Origin: WHSV01 sp050694055
GTDB lineage: Bacteria > Actinomycetota > CADDZG01 > WHSQ01
DNA: 51,026 bases
NCBI GenBank assembly: GCA_050694055.1
Contig: JBOGWX010000056.1
Coordinates: 1-51,026 of the forward strand
Direction: 5' to 3'
How positions within the stretch are numbered: the stretch's first letter is position 1; each line of letters begins with the position of its first letter. The notes beneath the pieces were generated by a model that ran no database searches, had not been told where the DNA came from, and was given only the letters and a program-made list of their open reading frames with translations. Positions 40,628-49,052 of this stretch are shown in pieces. The position numbers were made by a program, and so were the translations under genes.

Positions 40628-41475
40628 TGATCAAGAACACGTTCAAGACATTCGTGCTACTGGCCGGCCTCGGCGGGCTCCTCATCATGATCGGCCAGCT
40701 CTCCTTCGGCGGAACCGGGGCCACGATCGGACTGATCCTGGGTCTGCTCTTCGCCGGCGGCTCCTACTGGTTCTCCGACAAGATCGCGATCAAGGCGACG
40801 CGCGCCCAGCCGCTCGAGGAATCCAAGGCCCCGGGCATCTACCGCATGGTGCGCGAGCTGACCACGGCCGCCAACATGCCGATGCCTCGTCTCTACATCA
40901 CGCCCGACCAGCAGCCCAACGCCTTCGCCACCGGACGCAACGATAAGAAAGCCGTGGTTGCCGTCACCCAGGGCATCACGCAGACGCTCGACGATTACGA
41001 GCTACGCGGCGTCATTGCCCACGAACTGGCGCACATTCGTAACCGGGACATACTCATCGGCTCGGTTGCGGCCGCGGTTGCCATGGGCATCACCTTCATC
41101 GCCCGCATGCTGATGTGGGGGGCGATGTTCGGAGGCAGCGACGAGGAAGGCGGCAACCCGCTTGGAGCGCTCGCGCTCGCGCTGCTGGCTCCGATCGCCG
41201 CCGCGCTGATCCAGATGGCGGTGTCGCGTTCGCGGGAGTTCGAAGCCGATCGCGTCGGCGCAAAGCTCGCCGGCTCCGGAGAGGGGCTCGCTCGAGCCCT
41301 CGAGAAGCTGCACGCGACCGCTCAGCGAGTCCCGATGAACGTGAACCCCGCTCAGGAAAACGCATTCATCGTCAGCCCCTTCACCGGGCGCAAGTCCAAC
41401 TTCACCAAGTTCTTCTCGACGCATCCCCCGGTCGAAGAGCGCGTGGCGCGGCTGCGTTCGCCGCAGTTGATCTAG
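40627..41475 (+). CDS. htpX: HtpX-like M48 membrane metalloprotease
   Basis: From the ATG at 40627 this gives 282 residues; the frame is open far upstream only because it runs antisense to the epimerase gene. Two N-terminal membrane helices are followed by the zinc motif AHELAHIRNRD (HExxH), two more helices (SVAAAVAMGITFIARMLMW; LALALLAPIAAALIQMA) and the third-ligand region SREFEADRVGA. STHPPVEERVARL is the usual C-terminal signature. HtpX degrades misfolded membrane proteins with FtsH. The ribosome binding site is weak, consistent with a leaderless start. Confidence 0.93.
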   Translation: MIKNTFKTFVLLAGLGGLLIMIGQLSFGGTGATIGLILGLLFAGGSYWFSDKIAIKATRAQPLEESKAPGIYRMVRELTTAANMPMPRLYITPDQQPNAFATGRNDKKAVVAVTQGITQTLDDYELRGVIAHELAHIRNRDILIGSVAAAVAMGITFIARMLMWGAMFGGSDEEGGNPLGALALALLAPIAAALIQMAVSRSREFEADRVGAKLAGSGEGLARALEKLHATAQRVPMNVNPAQENAFIVSPFTGRKSNFTKFFSTHPPVEERVARLRSPQLI

Positions 41476-41496
41476 CCAAGGATCCAGCAAGACCCC

Positions 41497-43512
41497 TTAA
41501 ATCAGGCTGAGCTGCTCGCTTCTGGCCTGCTGCGCCGGCCGCTCCCGCGAGCGCCCGCGCGGGCGGCCGGGGGGAGGTTCAAGCTTGGGGCGCGCAGATG
41601 CCGTGATCGCCTTGACTTTCTCGGATAGAGCCTTGCGATCCTTTTCGTGCCCGTAGGACCGACGGTGGTACATCGACATGTAACGAGGCACCAGTTCGGG
41701 ATAGTTCTGCTCGAGCCAGCCCATGTACTCCTCCTTCACGCCGGGCCGTAGGTGAAGAAGGATCGGTGAGACGTGCGTCGCACCGGCATCGAAGGCGGCC
41801 TCGATCACCGCGCGTAGCTGATCAGGGTGATCGGTGATACCGGGAAGGATGGGCGCGAGCATGACTCCGCAAGGGATGCCGGCGTCGTTGAGTCGCCGGA
41901 CGGCTTCAATGCGCTTACGAGGATGAGGAGTGCCGGGCTCGCTCCTGGCCCATGCGTCGTCGTCGAGGGTACCTATCGAGAAGGCGGTAGAGACGTCGGC
42001 AAGCTCGATCGCCTCCTGCAGCAACTCGAGGTCGCGCATGATCAAGGTTCCCTTGGTCAAGATCGAGAAGGGATTGCGAAACTCGGCCAGCGTCTCGATG
42101 ATGCGGGGCATGAGCTTGTAACGTCCCTCGGCGCGCTGGTAGGGATCGGTGGCCGTTCCCATCGCGATGTGGTCACCCTTCCACTTGCGCGCGCGGAGAT
42201 CCCTGCGCAAGAGCTCGGGCGCATTGACCTTGACGACGATCTTCGATTCGAAGTCGCGCCCCGCGTTCATGTCCATGTAGGTGTGCGTGGTGCGAGCGAA
42301 ACAGTTGTGGCTCACGATGCCGTTGGCGATGAAGTCGCCCGTGCCGGTGGTGATATCGAACATGGGGATATCGACGCCCAAACGCTCGATGGACACCAAC
42401 CGGGTGCGGGCATTGTTCTTGATCGCGCGGCCCTCGATGGTTCGCTTCCTCGTGATCGCAGGGTCGACCGTGTGAAAGAAGCGCAGGTGCTCTTTCATTC
42501 CACCAAGGAGCCGAACGTACATGACATGATTTGCTCGATTCGGTCTCTCGGTCGCAAAGGAAAACGCGAATCTCCTTAGGCAAGCGTCTACCCGCTCGAT
42601 GATCTCCGAGTCAGAGTTAGCAATCCTCAGAATCCCGCGGCTGTAGCTGCCCTCGGCATCAAAGATACCGGCCAGAAAGCCCCTGGCCCAATCGTCCTCA
42701 GATTCGTAAGGCCAACAAATGATGTCCCGGATGGCCTCAACCCCTGCGCGAGTAGATGTACGAATTGCGTTGGCTGACCTATAGTTCCCAACCGCCTTCT
42801 GAAAGATAAACTCCGTCGTAGTCACGCCGTGATTCGCAAGATAGCTGCGAGACCGCTGCCATGCTTCCAGATCGACAAGTGCCAGCCGGAAGCGGTGGAC
42901 GTCGAACTTGGTTCGTCCTGGTCGCGGGTAAGAGTACGTCCTCAGATGACCGTCTCCACGCACCATTCCACATAGATACCCTCGTTGATAGTCGAGTGAA
43001 TGAATGGGCGACACTGCGAACGCCCCCGTGCCAACCAAGCTGTTGTTCAGCGTCAGGTGCGGGCGGCGAGAGGCGCTCTGCTCGGTCCCCGTTACGTACT
43101 TCCATCCTCTGTCCGTCAGAAAGCGGTGATCGCCACTGCACACGAGCTCGGTCCCGTCCTCGAGAGTGATGCGATAGGCCGGCTTGATCGTGCTCCAATG
43201 GGCTAGAACCTCGGTAGTGAGGTACCTACGATAGGTCCCCTGCCGCTCTGTGCCGTAGATTCTGTCGCCGACGCTCAGGTCCGCCAGAGGTTCGGTGCGT
43301 CCATCGGCCATCAGGATCGGCGTGTCACCGGCCAGGCAATAGGAGCACGCATGACTACATCCTCGATAGGGGTTGATGGTGTAGTTGAAGGGCAGGCGAT
43401 CTCCGGGAACGTGATTGATGATCGATTTGGCCTCGACCTCGATGAAGGTGATGCCCCTGAAGTTCGGGGTGTTGAAGGTCTTGCGCCCAAGCTCGAAGAG
43501 CTGCTCCGTCAT
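41497..43512 (-). CDS. Rv2578c-family radical SAM protein interrupted by an intein
   Basis: The 671-codon gene encodes a host protein of 326 residues plus a 345-residue intein. Host N-terminus: RGITFIEVEAKSIINHV, then FNYTINPYRGCSHACSY, followed after the intein by CFARTTHTYMDMNAGRDFES, GTATDPYQRAEGRYKLMPRI, FSILTKGTLIMRDL and GVMLAPILPGITD. The spliced CxxxCxxC motif (CSHACSYC) binds the 4Fe-4S cluster that activates SAM. The family includes Rv2578c and SplB-like enzymes; its reaction is not established here. Splicing is required for activity because the intein separates the second and third cluster cysteines. Confidence 0.92.
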   Translation of the reverse strand: MTEQLFELGRKTFNTPNFRGITFIEVEAKSIINHVPGDRLPFNYTINPYRGCSHACSYCLAGDTPILMADGRTEPLADLSVGDRIYGTERQGTYRRYLTTEVLAHWSTIKPAYRITLEDGTELVCSGDHRFLTDRGWKYVTGTEQSASRRPHLTLNNSLVGTGAFAVSPIHSLDYQRGYLCGMVRGDGHLRTYSYPRPGRTKFDVHRFRLALVDLEAWQRSRSYLANHGVTTTEFIFQKAVGNYRSANAIRTSTRAGVEAIRDIICWPYESEDDWARGFLAGIFDAEGSYSRGILRIANSDSEIIERVDACLRRFAFSFATERPNRANHVMYVRLLGGMKEHLRFFHTVDPAITRKRTIEGRAIKNNARTRLVSIERLGVDIPMFDITTGTGDFIANGIVSHNCFARTTHTYMDMNAGRDFESKIVVKVNAPELLRRDLRARKWKGDHIAMGTATDPYQRAEGRYKLMPRIIETLAEFRNPFSILTKGTLIMRDLELLQEAIELADVSTAFSIGTLDDDAWARSEPGTPHPRKRIEAVRRLNDAGIPCGVMLAPILPGITDHPDQLRAVIEAAFDAGATHVSPILLHLRPGVKEEYMGWLEQNYPELVPRYMSMYHRRSYGHEKDRKALSEKVKAITASARPKLEPPPGRPRGRSRERPAQQARSEQLSLI
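42304..43338 (-). mobile_element. LAGLIDADG intein
   Basis: The intein runs from Cys59 (CLAGDTPILMADG, block A) to Asn403 (block G, NGIVSHN), followed by Cys404 of the host. Block B has GDHRFL, block F is PMFDITTGTGDFIANG. Between them are the two LAGLIDADG motifs of a homing endonuclease, YLCGMVRGDGH (179-189) and FLAGIFDAEGS (279-289), both with their acidic residue. All residues needed for protein splicing are present, so it looks active. Two 60-base lines counted by hand inside it (from 42541 and 42721) have 57-58% G+C, lower than the flanking host coding sequence. Confidence 0.93.
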
Positions 43513-43552
43513 CGTCTTACGCTATCGAACACATGTTCGATGGTCAAGCCCC

Positions 43553-44464
43553 TCAGCTCTCGGGAAGCGGCCGGGTCGCGCTCAGGTAGGTCGCCAGCTC
43601 GACGAACAGAATCGCCCCGAGGATCAGCACGGCCCCCGTCCAATCGAAAACGGTGAAGCGTTCTCCCGCAATGACGAAGGCAAAGAGTCCGGCAAAGGCG
43701 GGTTCGCTCGCGAGGATGACGGCGGTGCGTGCGGGGGCGGCGTGCTGTTGGGCGTAGGACTGCACGAAGAAGCCGAGAGCGCTTGCGACCAGCGAGGTTA
43801 CGAGCAGCGCACTCCACACCGTTACCCCGGAGGGCACCGCTAGGTCGCCGGCAATCGCGGCGATCAAGAGTGTGGAGAAACCGGCGACGCCGAGTTGAAG
43901 GGTGAGAAGCGCGCCGATGTGATGCTGCTTGATCGCCCGGTCGGTGGCGAGGATGTGAAACGCGAACGAGCACGCGCATCCGAACACCAGTGCGTCGCCC
44001 AACATGTCGCCGCCGCCGACACCCGACAACAGGTAAAGCCCGAGTGCCGACACCACCGCAGCGGCCCACACGTACCAGCCCGCGACCTGTCTGAGGAACA
44101 GCACTCCGAACAGAGGCGTGAGCACCACGAACATCCCGGTAATGAATCCGGCGTTGGAAGCGGTCGTGTACTGGAGGCCCATCGTCTGAAAGATGTAGCC
44201 GGCCGTCAGAAAGGCCCCCATGACGGCACCCGCAACCCATCCCTTGCGATCGAGGCCGCGCAGCTCGCTGCGAAAGATGGGGGCCACGACCAACGACGCC
44301 GGGATGAAGCGATAGGCCAAGAAGGTCATGACGGCGATCTCCTCGACGGCATCCTGGACCATCGTGAAGGTCAAGCCCCAGACCGCTGCGATGCCGACGA
44401 GCGCCAGCTCGGGCAATGGCAAGCGGCCGGCGGTGTGAGTCGCGGGTGGGGTTGACGTCGCCAT
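43553..44464 (-). CDS. EamA/DMT family transporter
   Basis: I start at the ATG at 44464 (303 residues). The frame is open to 44692, but the extra upstream residues (IGIEPTTCL) are translation of a tRNA remnant and not protein. Ten helices in two EamA repeats are visible: AVWGLTFTMVQDAVEEIAVM, YIFQTMGLQYTTASNAGFIT (the repeat-1 signature) and TAVILASEPAFAGLFAFVIA (repeat 2). Substrate unknown. It lies downstream of the radical SAM gene's start on the same strand and looks independent. Confidence 0.88.
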   Translation of the reverse strand: MATSTPPATHTAGRLPLPELALVGIAAVWGLTFTMVQDAVEEIAVMTFLAYRFIPASLVVAPIFRSELRGLDRKGWVAGAVMGAFLTAGYIFQTMGLQYTTASNAGFITGMFVVLTPLFGVLFLRQVAGWYVWAAAVVSALGLYLLSGVGGGDMLGDALVFGCACSFAFHILATDRAIKQHHIGALLTLQLGVAGFSTLLIAAIAGDLAVPSGVTVWSALLVTSLVASALGFFVQSYAQQHAAPARTAVILASEPAFAGLFAFVIAGERFTVFDWTGAVLILGAILFVELATYLSATRPLPES

Positions 44465-44502
44465 GGCCTTCGAGGCTGCCACAGAAAGCGAGACGGACAG
44501 AC

Positions 44503-44532
44503 AAGTCGTCGGTTCGATTCCGATCCGCTCCA
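44503..44532 (+). other. tRNA 3'-half remnant
   Basis: The sequence folds as the end of a tRNA: variable loop AAGTC, T arm GTCGG/CCGAT with loop TTCGATT, acceptor strand CCGCTCC and discriminator A. No D arm, convincing anticodon arm or matching acceptor strand (GGAGCGG) is found upstream. It is therefore a fragment, most likely an attachment-site relic of an integrated element. Confidence 0.65.
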
Positions 44533-44688
44533 CAAAAATGAGCCATAGTTTCGACCTGTGGCGACAGTGAGCGTCGGTATCGGTCGAGGAAACGCTCGCC
44601 ACCGAGGCCGCCCACTCGGCTCCGCAGTCACTTCTTCTTTGGTCGTGCCAGCGCCACGAGCTGCGCGGCTTGCGCGGGGGCCAGACAG

Positions 44689-44720
44689 GCAATAGGAGCC
44701 CACGAGGGGGCTCCTATTGC
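44689..44720. terminator. hairpin terminator
   Basis: A 12-base perfect stem (GCAATAGGAGCC with GGCTCCTATTGC) encloses an eight-base loop, 18 bases beyond the stop of the SRPBCC gene. It can act for that gene; a T-rich tail is absent. Confidence 0.75.
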
Positions 44721-44738
44721 GAATCTTACGTGTGAGCG

Positions 44739-45206
44739 TTAGCGGGACTTGGTCTGATCGACCTCTCCGCGCCAGGCGCCGGTCTCGTCACCCCCGCGCG
44801 CTTCGATGAAGCTCTTGAAGCGCTCGAGGTCTCCTTTCGCACGAGACTTCACAACCCCCAGCGCATCGCCGGCCTTCTCCACGACGCCTTCGGGCTCGAA
44901 GTCCATCTGCAGCATGACCTTCGTCTGATTGTCTCCGAGGCGATGGAAGGTCACGACACCGGCCTGCTTTGGCCCATCGAGAGTGCGCCACGCCACCCGC
45001 TCGTCCGGATTCTGCTCGGTGATCAGGGCGTCGAACTCTCGCTTCCGGCCGCCGATGGAAGTAACCCAGTGCGTCTTGGTGTCGTCGAGCTGCGTGATCG
45101 ACTCCACACCCTCCATGAACTGCGGGAAATCCTCGAACTGCGTCCACTGGTTGTAGGCGGTGCGCACCGGAACTCGAACCTCAACGGCTTCTTCGATGGT
45201 GGACAT
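44739..45206 (-). CDS. SRPBCC family (polyketide cyclase/dehydrase-like) protein
   Basis: Starting at the ATG at 45206 (GAGGAGG six bases upstream) gives 155 residues. The START-like fold is evident: STIEEAVEVRVPVRTAYNQW, FEDFPQFMEGVESITQLDD, VTSIGGRKREFDALI, RVAWRTLDGPKQAGVVTFH and QTKVMLQMDFEPEGVVEK, ending in the long C-terminal helix (LERFKSFIEARG). This is the common actinobacterial cyclase/dehydrase type that binds hydrophobic ligands; function unknown. It ends at a strong hairpin and is probably monocistronic. Confidence 0.85.
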   Translation of the reverse strand: MSTIEEAVEVRVPVRTAYNQWTQFEDFPQFMEGVESITQLDDTKTHWVTSIGGRKREFDALITEQNPDERVAWRTLDGPKQAGVVTFHRLGDNQTKVMLQMDFEPEGVVEKAGDALGVVKSRAKGDLERFKSFIEARGGDETGAWRGEVDQTKSR

Positions 45207-45288
45207 TGCCCGTCCTCCTCTTCGTCGAATGTGCACTTCTCGTGCGCGTACCCAGCGACCGGCGGCCTAACAGGTTGCGCGGTGGCGC

Positions 45289-45876
45289 CTAACGGTTGAG
45301 TTGCTTCAGGGCCCGAGCAATGCGCGCTGCATCCTCGTCGGAGAGCCAGCGCGCGATCGAGTCGGAGATCGCGCCCGGCGTGACCTCTCGGTGCTGCGAC
45401 CTCAGTGCCAGCACCGTCTTGAAGACGAACCCTCGGTACTCACCGGGGACTCGGACGCCCCCCGCCGTGCCATGCTCCTCGTACTCACGCTCCAAAGCCG
45501 CGAGCTCGGGAACCTCCCACCAGGCGTCGGTGGTCACCGGAGCCACCCCGGGTGGTCGCAGGGGAACCACGTTGATGGGGCGTGATCCCTCGCGCCGCCA
45601 CTTCGGGGCGTCCTGGTAGTCCGGCTCGAACTCGAGCCTGCGCCGCTCGAGCTGCGCGAGCTCCTGGGTGTCGTCCACCCGGAGGACGAGCCGAAGCGTG
45701 CGGCCCTGCTCGTCCGGAAGGTTGCCTCGGTCCCTGAACGCCAGCGCCTCCTCGGTCGTCAGACGCCGGGCACAGGAACCGGTGGGTCTCGCTTCCGGAG
45801 ACCGCCAGTTGGCCAGTTCCAGCTCGAGATCGGAGGTGCTCATGAGATACCAGCCGTCGGCCAGTGCCTCGGTCAC
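45289..45876 (-). CDS. conserved hypothetical protein
   Basis: The 195-residue soluble protein has no signal peptide. It is rich in charged residues, with a central YQDAPKWRREGSRPINVVPL and a helical C-terminus (SDSIARWLSDEDAARIARAL). No family was recognised. It overlaps the upstream membrane protein gene by four bases (ATGA at 45873-45876), so the two are translationally coupled and may act together. Confidence 0.7.
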   Translation of the reverse strand: MTEALADGWYLMSTSDLELELANWRSPEARPTGSCARRLTTEEALAFRDRGNLPDEQGRTLRLVLRVDDTQELAQLERRRLEFEPDYQDAPKWRREGSRPINVVPLRPPGVAPVTTDAWWEVPELAALEREYEEHGTAGGVRVPGEYRGFVFKTVLALRSQHREVTPGAISDSIARWLSDEDAARIARALKQLNR

Positions 45877-46562
45877 GATGCTGCTCGGGGGGGCCGAGTC
45901 TTGAGAAAGCCCAAGAACATCACGCTGACTCCGACGAAGAGGCCGGCGGCGAAGACCAGGTCATCGAAAGAGCCGGTCGCGATGCGTGCAACCTCACTCG
46001 CAACCGCGACGACCGTCGTGCCCAGTGCGATGAGGAGGTTGGCGACCGCCAGACGCTTGAGGTGAGGCTGGCGTTTGCGCGCCAGCCTGGCCGCGGACCA
46101 TAGCGCTCCGCCGACCACAACCAGAAACCCGGCGATCGAGAAGTAGCGCGAGAGCAGCCGCACGTCCTCGGACAGGGCCTCCGACCCGCGTGGTATGCCG
46201 CCGGTGTCCAGGCTCCCGGGCACGAGGCCGGCATTGAAGACGATTATCGTCGCCGCCACCGAGGCAACGGCCAGCGCGACGGCAGCCCCGTGAGCCACTC
46301 GGCGCGGAGCCAGCAGATAAAGGGTGCCCAGAGCCAGGGCCGGCACGTTCAAGATGGCCCCGAAGAGGTAGTAAACGCGAAAGATCGGGGGAGACCATCC
46401 TATGAGCCCGCCGGTCGCGGCTGCCGCGGAGGCAAGCGAGAACATGCCCAGGGCTACCGACCACGCCAGGACGTTCGGGCGGCGCTTATCCCGGAACTGA
46501 GTCCCCAGAAGCCACGAGAAATAACCGCTAACGATTGCCGCTGCGAGCGGAAACGCCCACAT
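45873..46562 (-). CDS. seven-helix membrane protein of unknown function
   Basis: The 229-residue protein is almost entirely hydrophobic with about seven spans (FPLAAAIVSGYFSWLLGTQF, VALGMFSLASAAAATGGLIG, LFGAILNVPALALGTLYLL and others). Short charged loops RDKRRPN and RKRQPHLKR lie on the presumed cytoplasmic side. The first helix pair and the alternation of loops recall small sensor-like membrane proteins, but I cannot name a family. It is coupled to the downstream hypothetical gene; the two-helix gene at 46641-46868 lies 78 bases upstream on the same strand. Confidence 0.7.
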   Translation of the reverse strand: MWAFPLAAAIVSGYFSWLLGTQFRDKRRPNVLAWSVALGMFSLASAAAATGGLIGWSPPIFRVYYLFGAILNVPALALGTLYLLAPRRVAHGAAVALAVASVAATIIVFNAGLVPGSLDTGGIPRGSEALSEDVRLLSRYFSIAGFLVVVGGALWSAARLARKRQPHLKRLAVANLLIALGTTVVAVASEVARIATGSFDDLVFAAGLFVGVSVMFLGFLKTRPPRAAS

Positions 46563-46640
46563 GGGAACCCCTGCGCGTCTCGAGATCGATCACGCAGGAC
46601 AGGATACTTGTGGGTCCTTCGATAGTCTCGGGCTCGGCGG

Positions 46641-46868
46641 TTACTCCCTGGCTCGTAGGGCCTTGGCCAGGATCCACGCAAACGCCGCGGCCCCCACCGC
46701 CAGTCCGCCCCCCAGAACGAGGGTCACCCACCCCGGCACATCGCCGACCGCCCAGACGAAGACCGCCAAGACGCTGACCGCCCCTATCAGCGCAGCGCAA
46801 GCCAAGAGCGCCGCGACGGCCCATGAAACGACCTCACGTGAGCCCGGACCTGTGGAGTCATCCTTCAT
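46641..46868 (-). CDS. small two-helix membrane protein
   Basis: Starting at the ATG at 46868 with GGAGG two bases before it gives 75 residues. There are two membrane helices (VAALLACAALIGAVSVLAVF and VTLVLGGGLAVGAAAFAWIL) joined by a short loop (AVGDVPGW) and a basic end (KALRARE). No family was recognised. It heads a probable three-gene leftward operon. Confidence 0.6.
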   Translation of the reverse strand: MKDDSTGPGSREVVSWAVAALLACAALIGAVSVLAVFVWAVGDVPGWVTLVLGGGLAVGAAAFAWILAKALRARE

Positions 46869-47100
46869 GGCCTCCACCCAAAAACTCCCTTCGCCAAACC
46901 GCTTCCGCTAACTCTAAAGACTCGCAAGAGTAATGAGAAGTTGCTTGCTTGCATCGCTTAGCTTGCTTATCGACCTGGACCGGTCGCACTTCAATCCAAG
47001 CATGCCGCTGAAGTTGTTCGACGCCGGATGCGAAGAATCCGCTTTTGTCCGCTGCCTTTTCTTGGTGAGCATGAGGGCGCCACCGGTAGGGTTGCGTCGC

Positions 47101-48105
47101 ATGAGGCAGTTGCGAGTGAGCGCGACCGACTATCACACCGGCGGAGAGCCATTCCGCATCGTGACCGGCGGAATCATGCCGCTCCCCGGGACGAGCATCC
47201 TCGACAAGCGGCGTTATGCGGCGGACCACCTCGACGACATCCGCAAGCTTCTCGTCTACGAGCCCCGAGGACATGCGGACATGTACGGCTGCTTCCTGAC
47301 CGATCCGGTCGATCCCGAGGGCGACCTCGGTGTGGTGTTCTTCCACAACGCCGGCTACAGCACGGCCTGCGGCCACGGCACGATCGCTCTGGTGACGTGG
47401 GCACTCGAGAGCGGCGTCTTGGCTCCCGCCGGGAACGAGACCGCCGTGGTGGTCGATGCCCCCTCCGGCCGGCTCCATACCGTCGCTCGGATCGAAGATG
47501 GCAAAGTTCGCTCCGTTCGCTTCACCAACGTTCCTTCCTTCGTTCATTCGGAGGGCATCGTCGTGTCGACCAGCGCGGGCGAGGTCTCTATCGACATCTC
47601 TTACGGCGGTGCTTTCTACGCATCGGTGCACGCTCCCGACGTCGGACTCAACGTCCGGCCGTCCCGCCTCGATGCCCTGATCCAACTGGGACGTGAGATC
47701 AAGCACGCCGTAGAAAAAGAGCACGAGGTCGTCCACCCCCTCGAGCCCGAGCTGCGCGACATCTACGGAGTAATCTTCTTCGAGGACGCCGGCGCGTCCG
47801 GGGGGCTGAGTCAGAGAAACGTGGCGATCTTTGCCGACGGCGAAGTCGACCGGTCGCCGTGCGGGAGCGGAACCTCGGCCCGGCTTGCCCTTCTCGATAA
47901 ATCGGGCGCGCTGCCAAGAGGGGAAACCCTGGTGCACACGAGCATTGTCGACAGCGTCTTTCATGCTCGGGTTTCGGGCGACTCAGAGGTTGCCGGCGTC
48001 CCGGCCGTGATCACGGAGGTCGAGGGCAGCGCGTACCTTTGCGGTTTCCATCACTTCGTGCTGGAGCCGGACGATCCCACCGGCACCGGATTTCTGCTGC
48101 GCTGA
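47101..48105 (+). CDS. proline racemase / hydroxyproline epimerase family protein
   Basis: I start at the ATG at 47101 (334 residues); an ATG at 47071 is possible. Both catalytic cysteines are present, in ACGHGT (first base) and DRSPCGSGTSARLA (second base). This is the Cys-Cys pattern of proline racemase and 4-hydroxyproline 2-epimerase, not the Thr or Ser-substituted dehydratases. TDYHTGGEPFRIV and RGHADMYGCFL are typical N-terminal motifs. Its stop overlaps the start of an ornithine-cyclodeaminase-family gene by one base (TGATG), pointing to a proline or hydroxyproline catabolic pair. Confidence 0.88.
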   Translation: MRQLRVSATDYHTGGEPFRIVTGGIMPLPGTSILDKRRYAADHLDDIRKLLVYEPRGHADMYGCFLTDPVDPEGDLGVVFFHNAGYSTACGHGTIALVTWALESGVLAPAGNETAVVVDAPSGRLHTVARIEDGKVRSVRFTNVPSFVHSEGIVVSTSAGEVSIDISYGGAFYASVHAPDVGLNVRPSRLDALIQLGREIKHAVEKEHEVVHPLEPELRDIYGVIFFEDAGASGGLSQRNVAIFADGEVDRSPCGSGTSARLALLDKSGALPRGETLVHTSIVDSVFHARVSGDSEVAGVPAVITEVEGSAYLCGFHHFVLEPDDPTGTGFLLR

Positions 48106-49034
48106 TGGGGCCTCCTTACCTGGGGGCAGACGAGCTCCGGGACGCGCTGCCGATGCTCGCGGCGATCGACGCGCTCGATGCAGCCTTCTCGGGTGAGCTC
48201 CCGACCGCGCCCCAACGATCTCACTACGACGTCGGAGAGGGCGATCTTCTGCTCATGCCGGCGTGGAGCGAGGAACTCGGAACGGGCGTGAAGCTGGTCA
48301 CGGCAGCACGCGACAATCCGGCTCGCGGTCTCCCTCTCATCCACGGCATCTACGTCCTCTTCGAGCGCGCCACGCTCCGGCCCATCGCGCTGTTGGATGG
48401 AGCCGCGCTCACCGGCATTCGAACGGCTGCCGTTTCCGGCGTGGCCACGAGGCACCTGGCTCGCTCCGACGCACGAACGCTCTGCGTTATCGGTGGCGGC
48501 GTCCAGGGAACGGCTCACATAGAGGCGATGGCTGCAGTGCTGCCGGCGTTGGAATCCGTGTGGTGTCTGTCCCGCGGAGCAGAATCGGCACGGCGACTCG
48601 AAGAGCGTGGTCGAAAGCTGGGGCTGCGGGCCGAGATCGAACCGGCCGGCGCAGTTGCGAATGCGGACGTGGTGTGCACCTGCACGACCAGCAACTCGCC
48701 CCTGTTCGACGGCTCGCTACTTAGCGCCGGAACACACGTTAATGCCGTGGGGGCCTACCGACCGGATGCGCGCGAGCTGGACGACCTCGCCATGTCGCGC
48801 GCCAAGATCTTCGTCGAACGTAAAGCGACGGCGCTTCACGAGGCAGGAGACCTGCGTCTCCCGATCGACTCGGGGGTCATCGGTCCCGAGGAGATCACCG
48901 AACTGGGTGATGTAGCCGGGGGCGGGGCTTCCGGTCGAACCAGCGCCGAGGACATCACGATCTTCAAGTCGGTGGGAGTGGCGTTCGAGGACCTGGTGGT
49001 GGCTTCTGCAGCCGTCGCTGCTCACGAAATGTGA
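48105..49034 (+). CDS. ornithine cyclodeaminase / mu-crystallin family protein
   Basis: The 309-residue protein has the family pattern: LLLMPAWSEELGTGVKLVTA (substrate lysine), LLDGAALTGIRTAAVSGVAT (Arg and Thr contacts), the Rossmann motif LCVIGGGVQGTAHIEAMAAV, and TCTTSNSPLFDGSLLSAGTH. It lacks features specific to ornithine cyclodeaminase. Given the partner gene, delta1-pyrroline-2-carboxylate reductase (the LhpI-type member of this family) is a likely role. The start is set by the one-base overlap with the upstream stop. It converges on the ABC permease. Confidence 0.85.
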   Translation: MGPPYLGADELRDALPMLAAIDALDAAFSGELPTAPQRSHYDVGEGDLLLMPAWSEELGTGVKLVTAARDNPARGLPLIHGIYVLFERATLRPIALLDGAALTGIRTAAVSGVATRHLARSDARTLCVIGGGVQGTAHIEAMAAVLPALESVWCLSRGAESARRLEERGRKLGLRAEIEPAGAVANADVVCTCTTSNSPLFDGSLLSAGTHVNAVGAYRPDARELDDLAMSRAKIFVERKATALHEAGDLRLPIDSGVIGPEEITELGDVAGGGASGRTSAEDITIFKSVGVAFEDLVVASAAVAAHEM

Positions 49035-49052
49035 CGCGCTGCGCCGACCCGG

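Noticed and set aside
46858..47964. 368-codon minus-strand frame
   Set aside because: Antisense to the proline racemase-family gene, which carries both catalytic cysteines.
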